Part shown: positions 1-6,133 of the stretch, in pieces | Layout of the letters: each line of letters opens with the position of its first letter | Position numbering within the stretch: position 1 is the first letter of the stretch | Source of the DNA: an uncultured Bacilli bacterium | Lineage (GTDB): Bacteria; Bacillota_I; Bacilli_A; RF39; UBA660 | DNA: 10,451 nucleotides | Reading direction: 5' to 3' | Assembly: GCA_944363865.1 (NCBI GenBank) | Contig: CALVVN010000059.1 | Location: 1-10,451 of the forward strand | Notes under the pieces: generated by a model | What the model saw: only the letters and a program-made list of their open reading frames with translations | Told to the model about the DNA's origin: nothing | Database searches by the model: none | Position numbers and translations under genes: made by a program

Positions 1-290
1 GCGTTTTTGGCACTCCCAGCACAATTGACTAAAACATCTACTTTTCCAACTTTAGTTTTTACTTCTTGAGTCATATTTTCAACACTCTCTACATCAGTAA
101 CATCACATTTTATTGGGTAACATTCAACTCCATAATTTCTTATTTCATTTGCTACACTTTCTAATTTTTCAATTCTTCTAGCTGTGATAATTAATGTTGC
201 TCCTTGTTTTGCATAGCCTTTTGCCATTTGTGCACCTAATCCTGAAGATGCTCCTGATACAAGCACAACTTTTCCTTTATAATTAAACAT
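1..290 (-). CDS. Short-chain dehydrogenase/reductase, N-terminal part (3' end outside window)
   Basis: Partial gene: 96 codons are visible and the gene runs off the left edge. The product is a classical SDR oxidoreductase using NAD(P)(H). Its N-terminal Rossmann fold is seen as SGASSGLG (residues 12-19, the TGxxxGxG cofactor loop), an ITARR segment after beta-2 (near 35-39), CDVTD near 63-67 and VLVNCAG (NNAG-type motif) near 85-91. The catalytic Tyr-x-x-x-Lys lies beyond the window, so substrate cannot be assigned; gluconate 5-dehydrogenase-like and 3-oxoacyl-ACP-reductase-like enzymes share this pattern. The start ATG (288-290) sits 9 nt after the aldehyde dehydrogenase stop, and its GGAG Shine-Dalgarno overlaps that stop codon, so the two are translationally coupled. 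It is the third gene of the FIST-ALDH-SDR operon. Confidence 0.88.
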   Translation of the reverse strand, partial: MFNYKGKVVLVSGASSGLGAQMAKGYAKQGATLIITARRIEKLESVANEIRNYGVECYPIKCDVTDVESVENMTQEVKTKVGKVDVLVNCAGSAKN

Positions 291-299
291 TTTTTTCTC

Positions 300-1736
300 C
301 TATTTTGTTATATTTTTTAAAATTACTGTTTTTAATCTAGACATTTCTTTTAGTGTTGTCATTATTCCTTCATTACCAATTCCAGAATATTTCCATCCAC
401 CAAATGGTTGTTCAAATGAACGGAAGAACGATGCACCATTTATAACAAATCCGCCGCATTCCATTTGTTCACTAATTTTAATAGCTTTACTTATATCTTT
501 AGTAATTATTGATCCAGATAAACCATATATAGATGAATTAGCAATTTTAACTGCTTCTTCTAAAGTATCAAATCCAATTATTGATATAACTGGTCCAAAG
601 ATTTCCATATCTTTTGCAACTGGCATATCTGGTGTTATGCCATCAATTATTGTTGGCTCATAAAATGCACCATTTCTTTTTCCACCTATAACAAGTTTTG
701 CTCCTGCTGCTATTGTTTCATTAACTTGTCTTTCTACTTCTATAGCCGCTTCTTCGCTAATTAAGCATCCTATGTCTGTACTCATGTCTTGTGGATTTCC
801 AACTTTTAAAGTATTTATTTTATCTACCATTCTTTTTATGAACTCTTCTTTTACTGAGTTTTCAATCAAAAATCTTTTTGATGCACAACATACTTGACCA
901 GTATTGTATAATCTTCCCCATACTGTTTCTTCAACTGCTAAGTCCATATCTCCATCAGCGCATAGAATAAACGCGTCGTTTCCACCTAATTCTAGAGAAC
1001 TATGTGCACAATGTTCTGCACAATTTTTAGCAGCATCTATTCCAGCAGCAGTTGAACCTGTTAAACTTACCATATCAACTTTTGGACTACTAGTTAATGT
1101 TTTTCCTACTACAGAACCACTTCCATGCACTACTGAAATTATCCCTGCTGGTACTCCAGCTTCAACCAACAATTCTACATATCTTGTTAACGTTAATGGA
1201 TTTACACTTGCTGGTTTTAATATTACCGCATTCCCCATTAATAATGCTGGAGGTACTTTATTGATGAATATATCACTTGGAAAGTTAAATGGAATTATTG
1301 CAACTACTACTCCAAGTGGTTGACTAATTGTATATTGTATTGTATTTTCTTGTCCAGCTTCAGTTCCCCTGTAAATCATATCTCCATATTCATGTTTTAC
1401 TTTTTCAACATATCCTGGAACGCCTACTTGAATATTGGAAATTTCATTGTATGCTTCTTTAATTGGCTTTCCAGTTTCTTTACTTAATAATAAAGCTAAT
1501 TCATCTTTATTTTGTTCCACTAACTCAGCAAATCTCGTTAAAACTGCACATCTTTCAATTACCGATTTTGCTTCCCATTCTTTTTGATGTGAATCAGCAT
1601 ATTCTATTGCAGCTTCTACATCTTCTTTTGTTAAACTTGGAACGGTATCTATTAATTCATTAGTAGCTGGATTGTAAACTTCTATTACTTTTCCATCACT
1701 AGAATCTTTCCATTCATTACCTATTAAACTTTTCAT
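300..1736 (-). CDS. Aldehyde dehydrogenase family protein (NAD(P)+-dependent)
   Basis: Complete 478-residue ALDH-superfamily enzyme that oxidises an aldehyde to the acid in the cytoplasm. Signatures in order: IIPFNFP with the oxyanion-hole Asn151; ILKPA with cofactor-binding Lys174; TGSTAAG (226-232) of the Rossmann domain; LELGG with general base Glu249; GQVCC with the probable nucleophile Cys283; EIFGPV (378-383) with Glu378; and a C-terminal FGGWKYSGIGNEG. Length is normal for the family. The frame is open 30 codons further upstream (to 1826), but that extension lies inside the upstream FIST gene in another frame. The ATG at 1734-1736 has a near-perfect AAAGGAGGT site just before it, so I chose this start. 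It is the middle gene of the operon, 10 nt after the FIST stop. Succinate-semialdehyde-type, lactaldehyde-type or other aldehyde specificities are all possible; sequence alone does not decide. Confidence 0.93.
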   Translation of the reverse strand: MKSLIGNEWKDSSDGKVIEVYNPATNELIDTVPSLTKEDVEAAIEYADSHQKEWEAKSVIERCAVLTRFAELVEQNKDELALLLSKETGKPIKEAYNEISNIQVGVPGYVEKVKHEYGDMIYRGTEAGQENTIQYTISQPLGVVVAIIPFNFPSDIFINKVPPALLMGNAVILKPASVNPLTLTRYVELLVEAGVPAGIISVVHGSGSVVGKTLTSSPKVDMVSLTGSTAAGIDAAKNCAEHCAHSSLELGGNDAFILCADGDMDLAVEETVWGRLYNTGQVCCASKRFLIENSVKEEFIKRMVDKINTLKVGNPQDMSTDIGCLISEEAAIEVERQVNETIAAGAKLVIGGKRNGAFYEPTIIDGITPDMPVAKDMEIFGPVISIIGFDTLEEAVKIANSSIYGLSGSIITKDISKAIKISEQMECGGFVINGASFFRSFEQPFGGWKYSGIGNEGIMTTLKEMSRLKTVILKNITK

Positions 1737-1746
1737 ATTACCTCCT

Positions 1747-2919
1747 TTATTCTCCAAATGCTGTAAATGATAGTGACAATCCACCAACTGTGTTAGATGA
1801 ATGTTCACTTCTTCCATATTCTCCAAATGTAAATACCATTAAGAACTCTTTATTAGGTATTGCTTTTTTAATTTCAGGATATATTTTATCTTCAATATTT
1901 GATAATGCTAAACCTAATCTTCTTCCACCACAGTGTACTAAGAAATAACTTTGTACATTTCCATTCATTAAAGTGTTAACTTTATTTACAGTATCAGCGT
2001 TTGAATTTAATACTCCTTCAGGTGTGTTAGTTAACTGAATAACTGCTGTATTTAATGCCAAATCAGCACCTATATTCATTGATAAGTCTTCGTTTGCAAA
2101 CATAGGATGACGAACTGCAGTTACATTTCCAATTGGATCTTTAACCCCTAGTGGTGCAAATATTGTTTCTACTAATAAATTATTACCCATTAATTTTTCT
2201 ATATCTTTGCCTGTCCATTCAGAATATTTTTTTACAGCTGGTTCATTATCTATTTCAACCAATGTTCTTTTTCCATTTATTTTTGTAATTATACCAGCAT
2301 TGTTTGTTTCGTTATATGCCCCAGTATAAAGGTTTTTCATTTCTCCATTAGTATAGAAAATGGCTATAACACACCCATCAGAAAAAATCTCGCCGTTATT
2401 TAGTAGACTCCATTTTCCTTCAACTGTGTTATCTGCAGCTGAACCTCCAAATACAGGTACATCCCCTATAACATCTTGTATACCTTTTAAATATTCTTCT
2501 TCGTTAGCCGGACTTGCAGTCATAAATAAATAATCTGGTTTTTTATTAGTATCTTTTAATTTACTAATTGCTTCTTTTGCTACTTTTTTACCTATTTCGC
2601 GTGGTGTCTCGTCAGTTTTTTTGCTACCTGCAGTTACCACTTCTACATCCCCACCAAATAACATCATTGCAGAATATCCTGTTTCTTTGTTTAAGTATCC
2701 ATCATGTGTGCATATTGCTGCTGATGACGTGCATCCTATAATAGGTGTATCTCCAAGTACGCTCTTAGCTCCTTCCATTAATTTTTCTTGGTCTTGTACA
2801 ACGCCTGTAAAGAATAATCCAACCTGAGGATTCTCAATCACATTTGCCATTTTTGCTGTTTCAACGCCAGATTCAAAAGCATCTACATTTTCACTATATC
2901 CAACTTTAGTTTTTAACAT
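1747..2919 (-). CDS. FIST domain-containing protein (FIST_N + FIST_C), stand-alone
   Basis: A 390-residue protein matching the FIST architecture: an N-terminal FIST domain (about 28-215) with the conserved IGCTSS turn (61-66) and VFGGSAAD (156-163), then a C-terminal FIST_C domain (about 216-390) ending with the HCGGRR segment (329-334), FTFGEYGR (363-370) and SSNTVGGLSLSF (374-385). FIST domains are proposed small-ligand (possibly amino-acid) sensory modules, often linked to signalling outputs. Here there is no kinase, GGDEF or methyl-accepting part, no signal peptide and no membrane segment, so it is a soluble cytosolic protein. It is the promoter-proximal gene of an operon with an aldehyde dehydrogenase and an SDR (10 nt and 9 nt gaps), which suggests a sensing or accessory role for that metabolism; this is inference. 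The start ATG follows an AAAGGAG site at a normal distance. Confidence 0.88.
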   Translation of the reverse strand: MLKTKVGYSENVDAFESGVETAKMANVIENPQVGLFFTGVVQDQEKLMEGAKSVLGDTPIIGCTSSAAICTHDGYLNKETGYSAMMLFGGDVEVVTAGSKKTDETPREIGKKVAKEAISKLKDTNKKPDYLFMTASPANEEEYLKGIQDVIGDVPVFGGSAADNTVEGKWSLLNNGEIFSDGCVIAIFYTNGEMKNLYTGAYNETNNAGIITKINGKRTLVEIDNEPAVKKYSEWTGKDIEKLMGNNLLVETIFAPLGVKDPIGNVTAVRHPMFANEDLSMNIGADLALNTAVIQLTNTPEGVLNSNADTVNKVNTLMNGNVQSYFLVHCGGRRLGLALSNIEDKIYPEIKKAIPNKEFLMVFTFGEYGRSEHSSNTVGGLSLSFTAFGE

Positions 2920-2987
2920 TTTATCACTCTCCTTTTCAACAATGTCTTACTCTTTGGATTCATGAACTGTCGTATTCATTATGCTAC

Positions 2988-3017
2988 CTTATATTTATTA
3001 TTTTACTATAGTTTTAA
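2988..3017 (-). promoter_or_regulatory. Candidate promoter of the FIST-ALDH-SDR operon
   Basis: Reading the minus strand, TATAAG (2988-2993) is a 5/6 match to the -10 box, with TTAAAA (3012-3017), a weak -35, 18 nt upstream. A TATAGT box (3005-3010) is an alternative. The stretch lies between the lipoprotein terminator and the operon start, so a promoter is expected here, but which box is used is uncertain. The transcript would have a leader of about 60 nt. Confidence 0.3.
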
Positions 3018-3070
3018 AATTAAATAAATTTTTTTGTTTATACATTTACATAAGTAGACATATACCACCA

Positions 3071-3099
3071 AATAAAAAAGTAGAAATTATTTTCTACTT
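3071..3099 (-). terminator. Intrinsic terminator of the lipoprotein gene
   Basis: A perfect 9-bp inverted repeat (arms 3078-3086 and 3091-3099, 4-nt loop) is followed on the minus strand by a run of T. The stem includes the first two bases of the lipoprotein stop codon (3098-3100), so translation ends inside the hairpin. It separates the lipoprotein unit from the FIST operon. Confidence 0.85.
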
Positions 3100-3610
3100 A
3101 ATTACAGCTAAATATTTTTGCTTTACTCACCCATTCGTCAGATTTTTTTGTTAAAGTGTATTCAGTTTCATTTAATGTTATTGTTATTTTGCTTGATTTA
3201 ATTTGATTAATTGTTACATCTTCTTCTATATCTTCTCTAATTGTGTCTATCTCATATGGTAATGCACAACCACCAACACCAGTTGAATACAACGCACCAT
3301 CTATATCTTTGTATTTTTCCTCTATTGTTTTCTTTAATTCATCAGCAACTTCGCCTTTATAACCTTTATCTACTTGGTTTTTTAATTCTTCTACTGAACT
3401 ATAATTGTCTGCTACACGATACCATGTTGTATCTTCTTCAGTAACTGTTTGATCTGCAAAAACAGCCAAACCTATACCATCTGCAATATATGATGCTTTA
3501 AATGCATTTTCTAAAGAATCTAATACTGCAACCTTTGCTTCTTCTTCACTTAAAGCTCCGCATCCAGTTAACATTACAACTGAAACTATACACAATAATA
3601 ATTTTTTCAT
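3098..3610 (-). CDS. Small secreted lipoprotein, possibly IseA (DL-endopeptidase inhibitor)-like
   Basis: A 170-residue protein with a short lipoprotein signal peptide: positively charged MKK, hydrophobic core, and lipobox LTGC with the lipidated Cys at residue 17. The mature part is anchored to the outer face of the membrane. The middle section has the flow WYR..., SSVEELKNQVDKGY..., then YKDIDGALY (63-108), which recalls the IseA/YoeB fold of inhibitors of cell-wall DL-endopeptidases. I see this as a resemblance, not a firm assignment. Two further cysteines (115 in a GGCALPY turn and 169 next to the C-terminus) could pair. ATG at 3608-3610 follows an AAAGGAG site. It is a single-gene transcript with its own promoter and terminator. 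If not IseA-like, it is an uncharacterised lipoprotein. Confidence 0.85.
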   Translation of the reverse strand: MKKLLLCIVSVVMLTGCGALSEEEAKVAVLDSLENAFKASYIADGIGLAVFADQTVTEEDTTWYRVADNYSSVEELKNQVDKGYKGEVADELKKTIEEKYKDIDGALYSTGVGGCALPYEIDTIREDIEEDVTINQIKSSKITITLNETEYTLTKKSDEWVSKAKIFSCN

Positions 3611-3639
3611 ATCCTACTCTCCTTTATTGCTATAGCTAT

Positions 3640-3668
3640 ATTTTATCATATATTTTTTATAAAATAAA
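3640..3668 (-). promoter_or_regulatory. Candidate promoter of the lipoprotein gene
   Basis: On the minus strand, an extended -10 of the form TGnTAAAAT (TAAAAT at 3640-3645, TG at 3647-3648) lies about 30 nt before the start codon, with a weak TTTATT (3663-3668) 17 nt upstream. It falls between the TAG that ends the AT-rich frame (3679-3681) and the lipoprotein. Confidence 0.4.
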
Positions 3669-3678
3669 TGATAATTAT

Positions 3679-3881
3679 CTATTTTTTTAACTTTTTTATA
3701 TTTTGTAACATTTCTTGAAATTGACTAATATATTTTTGATATTTTTTTGATTTTAAAACTTTTATATATTTGTTAATTATTATTTTTATTATCTTTTCTT
3801 TTTCTACATTTAATATTTTGCTTTTAAAATCAAATTTTATTACATAATTTAATTCTTTTATTGTTCTTATCAGTTTTTTTT
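3679..3881 (-). pseudogene. C-terminal piece of the AT-rich gene in the -1 frame
   Basis: From the A8 run at 3874-3881 the -1 frame reads CTG (3871-3873) and stays open for 64 codons to TAG at 3679-3681. The translation begins LIRTIKELNYVIKFDFKSK and ends QNIKKLKK; it is a lysine-rich helical tail with the same composition as the preceding 415-codon piece. It has an internal ATG (five codons into QFQEMLQN, near the end) but no ribosome site, so independent translation is unlikely. The zero frame instead ends at TGA 3870-3872, directly after the run. Confidence 0.6.
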
Positions 3882-5117
3882 ACCTATATTCTTTCCATCT
3901 ATAAATGTTTTTTGTATCAGTATTTTTTCATATAGATTTTGTATTTTTTTTAATTCATAATTATTTTTGCTTTTTTTATTTCTTGCATTTCTTTTAATAA
4001 GTAACTCTATCTCATATTTATCGTAAAGAATAGATATTATACTTTTTTCCTGTCCATCATTTTCAATCTCATATGTTAAAATTGGATACTTCTCTAGTAG
4101 ATATCTTATTTCATATTTTGTGTATAATTTTATAAATAATTCATTAATTTTACTTAATTCTATTTGTTCATAACTGCTCATCATCCGATTATAATTGATT
4201 AATGGTGTGTTAATGTTTATCTTTTTTTCTTCTGCATATTTAGAATTAATCTTTTTAATAATCAATATTTTTTTTGTAGTATTTAACATTTTTATTTTAT
4301 CGCTTTGTATTTCAGAATTATATAAATATTTTAAGCAATTAATTTCATTTATTATTAAAGTTATTGTTAAATTATCAAAAAAGCATTCGTCATTAATTAA
4401 TATTTTATTAATATATATGTGATATTTTTGTGTTCTTTTATTATATTTAGTTTTTATTATATTATTTTGAAAGTATTTGTTTCTACATATTTTTATTTTT
4501 ACATTTGTATTTTGTTTACTAAGATATAGTTTAAGTAAAAATATGCTTGTTTCATTATCTAAGAATGTATTTTTATATTTATTTTCACATAATTTTTCAA
4601 TTATTGGTTTAATATTTTTCTCAAGTATATTGTTGTAATCTTTATTTTGCATAAAAATTAGTGAATCTATCATATTTATATTTGTTGATTTCTTTTCTAT
4701 TTTTTTTATTATATCTTCATTAACTTTATTGTAAACATCTATTAGCGAATATGCTTTTTTTACTTTATATTTAGTTCTAAAAGTTATATTGTTTATTAGA
4801 GAAAGTTTTTGTTTATCTGTTAAATTAAGTTTTTTTATAAGTAAAATATAATTATATTTTTTTAAATAAGTAATTATATTTATGTTTTGCAATAATTCTA
4901 TGACTTGTGACATTTTTAAATTATTTAAGTATTCTAAAAATCTATATTTATTGATGTATTGTTTTTGTACTAATTTTATAACTTGATCAGGTTCTAGATA
5001 AACAAGCATACCTTTTAAAGCTGAAATATTGTTTGAATTTAAATTATAGTTAAAGTGTGTTTGAATTTCGTCTTTAGTGAAAAATGAATAAAGTAATTTA
5101 TAATTTTCATAGTCCAA
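3870..5117 (-). CDS. Hypothetical protein, middle piece of the AT-rich gene (415 codons from TTG)
   Basis: This frame is open for 415 codons if read from a TTG at 5115-5117. The TTG is poorly supported: there is no Shine-Dalgarno before it, the first ATG is at residue 37, and the same frame continues upstream through 12 more sensible codons to the A7 run at 5152-5158, where it meets the preceding frame. I therefore read it as the continuation of the 5141-5938 frame. No domain is recognised with confidence. Residues 226-266 (YNKRTQKYHIYIN, then FFDNLTITLIINEINCLKY) resemble the stretch around an HExxH zinc site, but the motif reads NEINC (257-261), lacking both histidines. There is no signal peptide or clear membrane span. 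It ends GKKN-stop directly after an A8 run. Confidence 0.55.
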   Translation of the reverse strand: MDYENYKLLYSFFTKDEIQTHFNYNLNSNNISALKGMLVYLEPDQVIKLVQKQYINKYRFLEYLNNLKMSQVIELLQNINIITYLKKYNYILLIKKLNLTDKQKLSLINNITFRTKYKVKKAYSLIDVYNKVNEDIIKKIEKKSTNINMIDSLIFMQNKDYNNILEKNIKPIIEKLCENKYKNTFLDNETSIFLLKLYLSKQNTNVKIKICRNKYFQNNIIKTKYNKRTQKYHIYINKILINDECFFDNLTITLIINEINCLKYLYNSEIQSDKIKMLNTTKKILIIKKINSKYAEEKKININTPLINYNRMMSSYEQIELSKINELFIKLYTKYEIRYLLEKYPILTYEIENDGQEKSIISILYDKYEIELLIKRNARNKKSKNNYELKKIQNLYEKILIQKTFIDGKNIGKKN

Positions 5118-5140
5118 GTTCTTTATATTAGCTATTTCAT

Positions 5141-5938
5141 TTATGTTGTAATTTTTTTATCTTTCATGGTCGCCATCATGTATATAAGTAAATCTGAATT
5201 ATTTAATTTGAAGTTAGGATTGATTAGTACTTGCTTTTTTCCAGTATCCGACATTTTTAATAAGTATTCTTTTATTAATATATATTTTGTACCATTATAA
5301 TTTCTTGAGTTTATCTGGTTAATGAAACTTATATTTTCTTTTATAGTTACTATTGATATAAAAATATTTTCTTCATATATAAACTTTTTTGGTAAGTTTT
5401 CTAAATAAAAATATTTTAGTAATTCGGTATTTAATATTTTTTCTCGTAGATTTTCTTTTGTATAATATGTATTGTATAAAAAAGTTTGATCATCTGTTAT
5501 ATTCATATATTTAATTAAATATTTTACTGATTTTTCTGATATTATTTTTTTCTTTATTTTATCACTAATGTTATTAAACTTATTATATAAGTTATTATAT
5601 GGAAAAGCTTGAATATATTCTGTACATTCATTATTTATTTCAGTTTTTATATTTTTTGAGGTTTTTAATAATATTTCGCATATTTTAGATTTTAAAAATA
5701 TAAGCGAGTCTTTTTCTGTTAAAGGAATTATTATGTGTTCAATATATTTGCCGATACAATTCATTATGTATATTATATTGTCATTATTTAAATCTAACAT
5801 TAAATATGCATAAATATATGATTCAATATTTATGATATATTCGTTTAATGTGTATTTTTTTGTTTTAGTTTTTATTATTTTTTCTATTTGCTTAGTTTCT
5901 AATATTTTTTCTATTTCATTAATTGGAATATATCTCAT
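5141..5938 (-). CDS. Hypothetical protein, N-terminal piece of the AT-rich gene
   Basis: The frame is open from an ATG at 5990-5992, but the ATG at 5936-5938 (MRYIPINEIEK) is preferred: GGTG at 5945-5948 gives a Shine-Dalgarno 6 nt before it, while the earlier ATGs have none. From there it codes for 265 residues, very rich in Ile, Asn, Lys and Tyr, with alternating short helices and no recognised domain, signal peptide or membrane span. The frame ends KDKKITT-stop three codons after an A7 run (5152-5158). A -1 shift on that run leads into the following 415-codon frame without interruption. Product and function are unknown. It sits alone between two terminator-bounded units, with base composition even more AT-biased than its neighbours. 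Confidence 0.6.
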   Translation of the reverse strand: MRYIPINEIEKILETKQIEKIIKTKTKKYTLNEYIINIESYIYAYLMLDLNNDNIIYIMNCIGKYIEHIIIPLTEKDSLIFLKSKICEILLKTSKNIKTEINNECTEYIQAFPYNNLYNKFNNISDKIKKKIISEKSVKYLIKYMNITDDQTFLYNTYYTKENLREKILNTELLKYFYLENLPKKFIYEENIFISIVTIKENISFINQINSRNYNGTKYILIKEYLLKMSDTGKKQVLINPNFKLNNSDLLIYMMATMKDKKITT

Positions 5939-5960
5939 TTTTATCACCATTTTCATAGTA

Positions 5961-5969
5961 TTTATAACA
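5961..5969 (-). promoter_or_regulatory. Candidate extended -10 promoter of the AT-rich gene
   Basis: Minus-strand TGTTATAAA (TGnTATAAA; TATAAA at 5961-5966) lies 23 nt before the preferred ATG at 5938, giving a leader of about 16 nt that contains the GGTG site. No good -35 is visible. If this is the promoter, the upstream ATG at 5992 would not be transcribed, which agrees with the chosen start. In such AT-rich DNA chance matches are common. Confidence 0.33.
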
Positions 5970-6104
5970 TATTGATGAGTTAAATATGTCATAAATGCTT
6001 TAAGAAATAAAAAAAATGTTTATTATTAATTTTTTTATCATATTATTTTTTAAAATTAGACATTAAACTTATATAATAATATCTATACGTAAATATTTCT
6101 TTTT

Positions 6105-6133
6105 AGAAAAAGAAAAACGACTCAAAGTCGTTT
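6105..6133 (-). terminator. Intrinsic terminator of the surface-protein gene
   Basis: A perfect 8-bp stem (6115-6122 and 6126-6133, arm AAACGACT, 3-nt loop) is followed on the minus strand by TTCTTTTTC. Two bases of the stop codon (6132-6134) are in the stem, as in the lipoprotein terminator. Confidence 0.85.

Larger units (their letters stand above)
3679..5938 (-). pseudogene. Unrecognised AT-rich gene broken at two poly-A runs (three-part reading frame, ~753 codons)
   Basis: Three minus-strand open frames follow each other: 5938-5141, 5117-3870 (open from 5156) and 3873-3679. Each next frame is -1 relative to the previous, and each change falls on a poly-A run: A7 at 5152-5158 and A8 at 3874-3881. 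One extra A in each run gives one uninterrupted frame of 753 residues ending in TAG at 3679-3681. The middle piece has no ATG or ribosome site of its own near its beginning, and 65 codons stay open in the last piece despite extreme AT richness. The product is rich in Ile, Asn, Lys and Tyr, soluble and probably mostly helical; I do not recognise its family. Either the gene is decaying, or slippage on the A runs rescues the full protein. A7 runs in neighbouring genes (for example murD near 9362-9368) are in frame, which argues against general homopolymer error. Confidence 0.65.

Noticed and set aside
904..1323. Plus-strand open frame of 139 codons inside the aldehyde dehydrogenase gene
   Set aside because: It is antisense to a clear ALDH, has no ribosome site and no protein-like features.
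1737..1826. Upstream ATG extending the aldehyde dehydrogenase by 30 residues
   Set aside because: The extension lies in the FIST coding region in a different frame, is not ALDH-like, and the ATG at 1736 has a near-perfect ribosome site.
2920..2987. Riboswitch in the leader of the FIST operon
   Set aside because: Only weak short pairings are visible and no conserved riboswitch core could be recognised.
5115..5117. TTG as an independent start of the 415-codon frame
   Set aside because: There is no Shine-Dalgarno before it, and the same frame continues upstream to the A7 run where the previous frame joins.
5939..5992. Earlier ATG (5990-5992) as start of the AT-rich gene
   Set aside because: No ribosome site precedes it, while the ATG at 5938 has GGTG 6 nt upstream and a possible promoter lies between the two.
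3660..6000. General homopolymer sequencing error as the cause of the split gene
   Set aside because: Not excluded, but other A/T runs of the same length in intact genes such as murD are in frame, so a general error is not the preferred reading.
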